Of a DNA stretch of 64,000 nt, positions 59,072-64,000 are shown piece after piece (within the stretch, counting starts at the first letter, position 1; the number at the start of each line of letters is the position of its first letter). A model generated the notes under the pieces. The model was not told the origin of the DNA. It did no database searches and saw only the letters and a list, made by a program, of their open reading frames with translations. The stretch spans positions 4,836,001 to 4,900,000 of the forward strand of contig NZ_CP121196.1 in the NCBI RefSeq assembly GCF_039994875.1, written 5' to 3'. The DNA is from Telmatobacter sp. DSM 110680 (GTDB lineage: Bacteria; Acidobacteriota; Terriglobia; Terriglobales; Acidobacteriaceae). The position numbers were made by a program, and so were the translations under genes.

Positions 59072-60967
59072 ATGATGTTTAGAAAGATCGCCCTCACCCT
59101 CCTGACCGCGACCCTTGGGACGTCCGGGGCGTACGCTAAAAAAGCTCCAAAGTTCGAACAGGCACATCAGTTGACCTCGGAGCAAGCTGCGCTCGTGCAG
59201 AAGTCCATAGGCCAGGAGAAGATCCTGATCAAGGCGATTCAGCAGCGCACTCCGCTGGTAGAAACGTATATCCAGGACACCCGGCCAGACGTAAAGCTGT
59301 ATCAGATACCTGTGGGCGATCAATACACGCTCAGCCGCGTTGATTTCGGCAAGGGCTTCTTCGACAAGACCTACGAAACAAAAGATAGCGCCAATAAAAA
59401 AGGCTGGTTCAAGGGATCTTTGGCCTCCATCACGGGCATCACCAAGGCGCTCGGGCTTGATAAGCACTTTACATACAATCCAACTGGCTTCATGCAGATG
59501 ATGTTCCTCGACCCAACCGGGTTCGATCAGCAGCACTATGTATTCAGCTATGTGCGCCGCGAATTCCTTGGATCGGTCCGCACCTGGGTGTTCGACGTGC
59601 ATCCCAAGGTTGCCGGTATGGGCCGCTTCTACGGTCGCATCTGGATCGAAGACCAGGACGGCAACGTCGTCCGCTTCAACGGCACCTACACCGGGCCCAA
59701 GTCTGAAGACGATTCCCGCTATTACTTCCACTTCGACAGCTGGCGCATGAATGTGCAGCCCGGCATCTGGCTGCCCGTCGCAATCTACGTTGAAGAGTCC
59801 ACCCGCGACGGAGAGAAGCAGGTTGGCCTCAAGGCTCAAACCCACTTCTGGGGCTACAGCCTCAAGCTCCCTACCCGCGACAGCGAAAGCGTCAGCATGA
59901 AAGTGGATGACGCCGAAGACAAGAGCGAAGACTCCACCGACGTCAGCCCCCTGCAGGCTTCGCGTGAGTGGGTGCTGCAGGCTGAGAACAACGTTATCGA
60001 CCGCCTCGAGCAGGCCGGCCTCGTTGCTCCACTCACACCGAATGGCTTCGAGACCACGGTGCTAGATCAGATCGTGACCAACCTCGTAGTGCCCAACAAT
60101 ATCGCGTTGAGCCTGCCAGTTCACTGCCGCATCATGCTCACCGATACCGTTGAAGTCACGACGGTCGGCAACACCATCCTCATCAGCAAGGGCCTCATTG
60201 ACACGATGCCCCGCAACGAAGCGACAATCGCTTCAGTGATCTCAATGGAGCTGGCGCACATCGCGCTCGGTCACCATATCGACACCCGGTATGCGTTCAA
60301 CGATCGCCTGATGTTCCCTGATGAGTCCTCGTTCCGCCGCATCAACATGAACCACAACGACCACGACAATCAGGAAGCTGCTGCCAAGGCTCAGCAGTAT
60401 CTTGATGCCTCCATGTACAAGGACCAGCTCTCGACTGCCGGTCTCTACTGGTCGCAGCTTGCCAGCCGTGGCGGAGTTCTCAAGGCTCTCAACACCCCCA
60501 AGCTCGGCGATTCCCTGCTGAAGACCGACGGCACCCCGTGGATGGCAACCATCGCCCACAGCGCACCCAAACTCAACTGGGACGACCTGGCGCAGATTCC
60601 GGCACTCCCCCTGGGCAGCTGGTTGAAGACCGATCCGTGGGATGACCACGTCCATCAGCTCAACGCCAAGCTCTACGCTCCGCTGAATCCTCGCGACAAG
60701 ATGCCGCTCGAAGTGACCCCGGTCTACTTCAGGCTGCAACGTTACGACGAAGCGCAGTCGCAGGCCGCCAACGCCGCCGCTGCGAAACCGAACCCCGGAG
60801 CAGCAGCACCTGCAAATCCGCCGGCAGCCGGTGATCCGCCAGCTCAGCCAACTGGCCAGCCCACGGGAGGCACTCAGCCGCCCGCCGGGACTGACCAGCC
60901 GGTTCCATCGCAGGCAGAAGGCCCTCAGCCCCAGCAAACGGGTGGAACACCGAACCCGCAGCAGTAA
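59072..60967 (+). CDS. Secreted M48-like protein with degenerate catalytic motif
   Basis: A 631-residue protein with a signal peptide (FRKIALTLLTATLGTSGAYA) and AGGAG before the first ATG. The first 300 residues resemble outer-membrane lipoprotein-sorting-like or DUF4292-type beta domains (…YYFHFDSWRMNVQPGIWLPVAIYVEE). A second domain resembles M48 peptidases, but the zinc motif HExxH reads MELAH (Met392-Glu393-Leu-Ala-His396) and the downstream Glu/Asp position is EAAAK. The first His is therefore absent and peptidase activity is unlikely. The C-terminus is a long Pro/Ala/Gln-rich tail. It lies 101 bp after the TonB-like gene and may be co-transcribed with it. Confidence 0.78.
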   Translation: MMFRKIALTLLTATLGTSGAYAKKAPKFEQAHQLTSEQAALVQKSIGQEKILIKAIQQRTPLVETYIQDTRPDVKLYQIPVGDQYTLSRVDFGKGFFDKTYETKDSANKKGWFKGSLASITGITKALGLDKHFTYNPTGFMQMMFLDPTGFDQQHYVFSYVRREFLGSVRTWVFDVHPKVAGMGRFYGRIWIEDQDGNVVRFNGTYTGPKSEDDSRYYFHFDSWRMNVQPGIWLPVAIYVEESTRDGEKQVGLKAQTHFWGYSLKLPTRDSESVSMKVDDAEDKSEDSTDVSPLQASREWVLQAENNVIDRLEQAGLVAPLTPNGFETTVLDQIVTNLVVPNNIALSLPVHCRIMLTDTVEVTTVGNTILISKGLIDTMPRNEATIASVISMELAHIALGHHIDTRYAFNDRLMFPDESSFRRINMNHNDHDNQEAAAKAQQYLDASMYKDQLSTAGLYWSQLASRGGVLKALNTPKLGDSLLKTDGTPWMATIAHSAPKLNWDDLAQIPALPLGSWLKTDPWDDHVHQLNAKLYAPLNPRDKMPLEVTPVYFRLQRYDEAQSQAANAAAAKPNPGAAAPANPPAAGDPPAQPTGQPTGGTQPPAGTDQPVPSQAEGPQPQQTGGTPNPQQ

Positions 60968-60984
60968 GGCAGATACACAGGGCT

Positions 60985-61028
60985 CAGGCACGGATAGCGA
61001 CGAATTCGTTATCCGTGCCTGGGCTTTT
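60985..61028 (+). terminator. Terminator after the M48-like gene
   Basis: A 12-bp perfect stem (CAGGCACGGATA, 60985-60996, with TATCCGTGCCTG, 61010-61021) and a 13-base loop, followed by GGCTTTTA. Confidence 0.8.
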
Positions 61029-61245
61029 ATACTTAGCGCGGCCAAATCTGGTTTCCTGTTCACGCTTCCCGCCGATTTCGTATCCCATTCCGCTCGGCCC
61101 GGGCCATTGTCGAGGCTTATGTTTTCAGGAGGCGTCGCACCCCATTCGTCATCTCGCAAGGCGTACTTTGGAAATGCTGCGAGTTTCCGGTTTAAGTTGT
61201 TAGAGTTAACTGATTCAACGTCAGGAGTGGACATTCCTTCATCCT

Positions 61246-61818
61246 ATGAACAGAATTACATTCATAGTTTTTAGCTGCCTCCTTTGCGCCGCCGTCAGCG
61301 CCCGCGCGCAAGTTACCCCATCGGCCTATCGTGGACAGTTGACGTTGAACGTCGGCGGAATGGGATCGATTTTTCAGCCCGACTACGCTGGAGGCGGCAT
61401 TCCTGAAGCCAGTCCCTTTCGCCTTATTGGCTTCGGCGTCTATGCAGACCTCAAAGCCACGCGGTGGATCGGCATCGAAGGCGAAGCCCGCTGGCTGCGT
61501 CAGAATTCCTATGTCGACATCACGCAGGACAACTACCTCATCGGCCCCAAGATTCCGATCCACGAGTTCAGATTCAGGCGACTCGACGCAATACCCTACG
61601 GCAAAGCCCTGGTCGGTTTAGGCCGCATGAACTTCGAATACAACCAGGCCTATGGCCGCTTCACCGATATCGCTCTCGGCGGCGGCGTTGACCTTAAGGT
61701 GACAAAGCGAATCAGCGTGCGTCCCTTCGACTTCGAGTACCAGCTATGGCCGAACTGGATCAACGGAACTCTCAAGCCCTATGGCGCCAGCGCCGGCATC
61801 GCCTACAGAGTTTTCTAG
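61246..61818 (+). CDS. Outer-membrane beta-barrel protein
   Basis: A 190-residue protein with a signal peptide (MNRITFIVFSCLLCAAVSARAQ). The mature part has about eight amphipathic strands: YRGQLTLNVGGMGSIFQPDY, PFRLIGFGVYADLKATRWIGIEGEARWLRQ, YGKALVGLGRMNFEYNQAYGRFTDIALGGGVDLKVTKRISVRPFDFEYQLWP. It ends in YGASAGIAYRVF with the terminal Phe expected of barrel proteins. It resembles OmpA-type (OMP_b-brl) barrels and the barrel protein at 40023. Function unknown. Confidence 0.82.
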   Translation: MNRITFIVFSCLLCAAVSARAQVTPSAYRGQLTLNVGGMGSIFQPDYAGGGIPEASPFRLIGFGVYADLKATRWIGIEGEARWLRQNSYVDITQDNYLIGPKIPIHEFRFRRLDAIPYGKALVGLGRMNFEYNQAYGRFTDIALGGGVDLKVTKRISVRPFDFEYQLWPNWINGTLKPYGASAGIAYRVF

Positions 61819-61885
61819 ATCCGGATGTGATTTCGGCTTTGCTTTGCTTTTCCTAAGGATCCGCGATGCTACGCTGAAGAGCGCG

Positions 61886-62617
61886 ATGTCCGACGGCCCT
61901 GCCAAACCGAAGAGCACCAGCCTGGCTATTCAAGGCGCCGCCCTCTTCGGGGCGTTGATCGGCGCCTTCCTCGCTCGCCCCGTTCTCAAGCCATGGATGG
62001 ACCAACACGCTTCAGCCCTGACCTTTGCGCGCGGCTGGTCGGCACTTGCTTCCTTTGTGCCGTGGATCGTGTTCAGCATTTATTGGGAGATTGAGAAGAA
62101 GAACTCCGCGCCCGTGGTCTCCTCGGAGACCAAGTTTTCGCGCGCTATCCACGTCGCGCTATCGAATGCAGCCCTTCTGCTTGTCATTATGCCGATTCGC
62201 GGCCTCAACCAGGGATTCCTTCCGGATCTTCTGATTGTGAAGCTAATTGGTTTGGCGTTCGAGTGTGCCGGCCTGACCCTTGCCATCTGGGCCCGGCGCG
62301 TCCTTGGCCGCAACTGGAGCGGCGAAATCACCATCAAGGCCGATCATGAGTTAATTCGCAACGGCCCGTACGCAACCGTGCGACATCCTATCTACACTGC
62401 CCTTCTCGCGATGTACGCCGGCACCGCCATCGTCTCCGGCCAGATGCACGCCCTCGCAGGTCTGGTCATTGCCATCCTCGCCTACCTCCGCAAGACGCGC
62501 CTCGAAGAAGCTAATCTGGCTCACGCCTTCGGCGAACAATACACCGCCTACCGCAATGAAACTTGGGCGATCGTGCCAAAACTCGGCAAGCCGCAGAATC
62601 GTCGCTATGGTCGCTGA
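61886..62617 (+). CDS. Isoprenylcysteine carboxyl methyltransferase (ICMT)-family membrane protein
   Basis: ATG 61886 is chosen; upstream codons overlap the preceding gene and lack homology. The 243-residue protein has five or six helices and the ICMT/PEMT catalytic region RNGPYATVRHPIYTALLAMYAGTAIV (near residue 155), with the conserved RHP(I)Y and LRKTRLEEANLAHAFGEQYTAYRNET. These enzymes use S-adenosylmethionine to methylate small membrane or lipid substrates. Bacterial members rarely act on isoprenylcysteine itself. The natural substrate is unknown. Confidence 0.88.
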   Translation: MSDGPAKPKSTSLAIQGAALFGALIGAFLARPVLKPWMDQHASALTFARGWSALASFVPWIVFSIYWEIEKKNSAPVVSSETKFSRAIHVALSNAALLLVIMPIRGLNQGFLPDLLIVKLIGLAFECAGLTLAIWARRVLGRNWSGEITIKADHELIRNGPYATVRHPIYTALLAMYAGTAIVSGQMHALAGLVIAILAYLRKTRLEEANLAHAFGEQYTAYRNETWAIVPKLGKPQNRRYGR

Positions 62618-62891
62618 CTTCCCGGCAAAATGTGGAACCGACCAATACTCTGACGACGTCGGATGTCTATGAAAAGTGATCAAACCGGTCAAACCGTGCT
62701 GGCCGGCACAAGGGAAAAACACCAGTCTCTCGATTAGAGCGGTCACACTTTGATCGAGTTGAATTTTCGCCCATCCCGTGTAAGATCTTGAAAATACTCT
62801 CTGCAATTCTGAGACTCAAAACGGATCGACCCCCCAATCGCACGTTTCTTTTGATGTCTCACTCTTTCAAAGTTCTGCAAGAGGTCATCTT

Positions 62892-64000
62892 GTGAGCGTT
62901 TTGGCGTCGCCTGAACCACAGTCGAGCAAATTGCCGACCTTCGTAAGCGCAATGCAATTCGTGCGTGTGTATTGGTGGCAGTCTCTGCTCATTTCAGCAG
63001 CGGTGTTGGTCCCTTGTTTCTGGCATGAGCATTTGGAAGCCGGCGATCTGCCCAGTCATGTATATAACGCTTGGCTCGTGCATCTCATCAAGAGCGGTCA
63101 GGCCCCAAGCCTGTGGCTCGCTCGCCGGTGGAACAATGTTCTCTTTGACTTTGCGATCAGCGGGCTCGGATACCTATTCCAATGGCGAACGGCTGAGAGA
63201 ATAGCAGGCGGCCTATCCGTCCTGATTTTCTTCTGGGGATCATTTGCGCTGGTCAGCTCGATTAAGCGTGGTCTGGCGTGGTCTCTTATTCCGTGCCTGG
63301 CGATTGTGACATATGGCTGGACGTTCGAGATGGGCTTTATGAACTGCTACATCTCGCTCGGTCTATCTTTTTTTGCACTTGCGATTCTGATGCGTGGCTC
63401 ACGCCAGGAGCAATGCTGGGTGGGGTTGCTGGTCCCAATCATCTGGCTGGCACATCCACTTGGTGTTGCCATGCTCATCGCACTCGGCTCTTACACGGTG
63501 TTGGCTAGGAATCTAACGCCAAAACGCCATCTGTACCTCTTCGTTCCAGCGATACTTTTACTCTTCGCAATCCATCTGCTTGTCCAGCTTCGCTACTCTT
63601 ACACGGTGAGTTGGAAACCCGGATACGTACATGACGGGTTTGACCAGTTGCTATTGTTCGGGCCTCACTACTTGCTTCCGGCGCGGCTACTTCGGGCGTT
63701 TGTGGCGGCTTGTCTGTTGTTGGAATTGGTGCTGACGTTCAAGACCCCCCGATGGTGGGCTGCTTATCTGTTGCCGGCAGAGTTGTATGTTCTCACCGGA
63801 TTCGGTGTTTTGATGCTTCCCACCGAAATCGATACGGTGCGGTTACATCAATTGGGTTTTGTTTCAATCGGCTACTTGACGGAGAGACTTACAACCATCC
63901 TGGTAGTTCTTGCTTGCTGTCTAGTGGGAGCGGTGCGACCGCAGAAGTGGCACTTGGCGGGGTTCTCAGTGATCGCGATAGTCTTCTTCGGTTACTTGTA
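62892..64000 (+). CDS. Multi-pass membrane protein, possible GT-C-like (partial, 3' end outside window)
   Basis: Reading from GTG 62892 with GAGG upstream gives an uninterrupted frame to the window end, about 369 residues. It has many hydrophobic helices (for example SLLISAAVLVPCFW, RIAGGLSVLIFFWGSFALVSS, LYLFVPAILLLFAIHLLVQL). An early AGDLPSHVYNAWLV segment resembles the Asp-containing first loop of GT-C glycosyltransferases or polytopic glycan proteins. The family cannot be fixed because the rest is outside the window. The GTG start and run-off explain why no ATG-initiated frame covers it. Confidence 0.6.
   Translation, partial: MSVLASPEPQSSKLPTFVSAMQFVRVYWWQSLLISAAVLVPCFWHEHLEAGDLPSHVYNAWLVHLIKSGQAPSLWLARRWNNVLFDFAISGLGYLFQWRTAERIAGGLSVLIFFWGSFALVSSIKRGLAWSLIPCLAIVTYGWTFEMGFMNCYISLGLSFFALAILMRGSRQEQCWVGLLVPIIWLAHPLGVAMLIALGSYTVLARNLTPKRHLYLFVPAILLLFAIHLLVQLRYSYTVSWKPGYVHDGFDQLLLFGPHYLLPARLLRAFVAACLLLELVLTFKTPRWWAAYLLPAELYVLTGFGVLMLPTEIDTVRLHQLGFVSIGYLTERLTTILVVLACCLVGAVRPQKWHLAGFSVIAIVFFGYL

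Overview
The window looks like a chromosomal segment of an acidobacterium, most likely class Terriglobia (Acidobacteriaceae-like). This is inferred from the gene mix: carboxypeptidase-regulatory-like secreted proteins, a VWFA-related secreted protein, winged-helix/TPR membrane regulators, several small secreted proteins rich in Gly, Tyr or His, a subclass B3 metallo-beta-lactamase, and remnants of a REP-associated transposase with hairpin repeats. MurE carries the DNPR motif of meso-diaminopimelate-adding enzymes, which implies a DAP-type, Gram-negative-style peptidoglycan. No rRNA, tRNA, CRISPR array, prophage or plasmid backbone was recognised.

Layout. 1-9.8 kb: a partial MarR regulator with a palindromic operator, a DUF418 membrane protein, an M29 aminopeptidase, an MFS transporter, a RES/Xre toxin-antitoxin pair, small secreted proteins, a PAP2 phosphatase, an FmdB zinc ribbon and a DUF2569 membrane protein. 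10-14.1 kb: murG alone on the + strand, then small genes and a RAYT transposase remnant bracketed by hairpins that share the tail GGGGCACCC. 14.1-27.2 kb: the division and cell wall (dcw) cluster on the - strand, in transcription order mraZ, rsmH, ftsL, ftsI (PASTA-containing), a YcxB-like gene, murE, murF, a B3 metallo-beta-lactamase, mraY, murD, ftsW. Upstream of mraZ lie three 10-bp-phased boxes that resemble MraZ operators.

27.5-40.6 kb: a DUF2127 membrane protein, a fasciclin protein, SRPBCC, an amidohydrolase-like protein lacking its metal ligands, dxs, DUF4440, an MmcQ/YjbR protein, an APC permease interrupted by two compensating frameshifts, two overlapping carboxypeptidase-regulatory-like secreted proteins and a small beta-barrel protein. 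40.7-50.7 kb: a DHFR/RibD-like protein, a CDF metal exporter, a PPOX-family flavoprotein, acyltransferase-3, acs, a VWFA protein, an MHS-type MFS transporter and a ScyD-like protein. 50.8-64 kb: two large membrane TPR regulators, galE, a TonB-like protein, a degenerate M48-like protein, a beta-barrel protein, an ICMT-like methyltransferase and a membrane protein running off the end.

The coherent functional module is the dcw cluster: it makes lipid-linked peptidoglycan precursor (MurE, MurF, MurD, MraY; MurG nearby) and the septal synthase pair FtsW/FtsI. The unusual points are a predicted beta-lactamase translationally coupled to murF, a YcxB-like gene between ftsI and murE, and loss of synteny after ftsW where a transposase remnant and repeats occur and murG appears inverted. 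No wholly new multi-gene system could be established from sequence alone; the best candidates are listed as findings.
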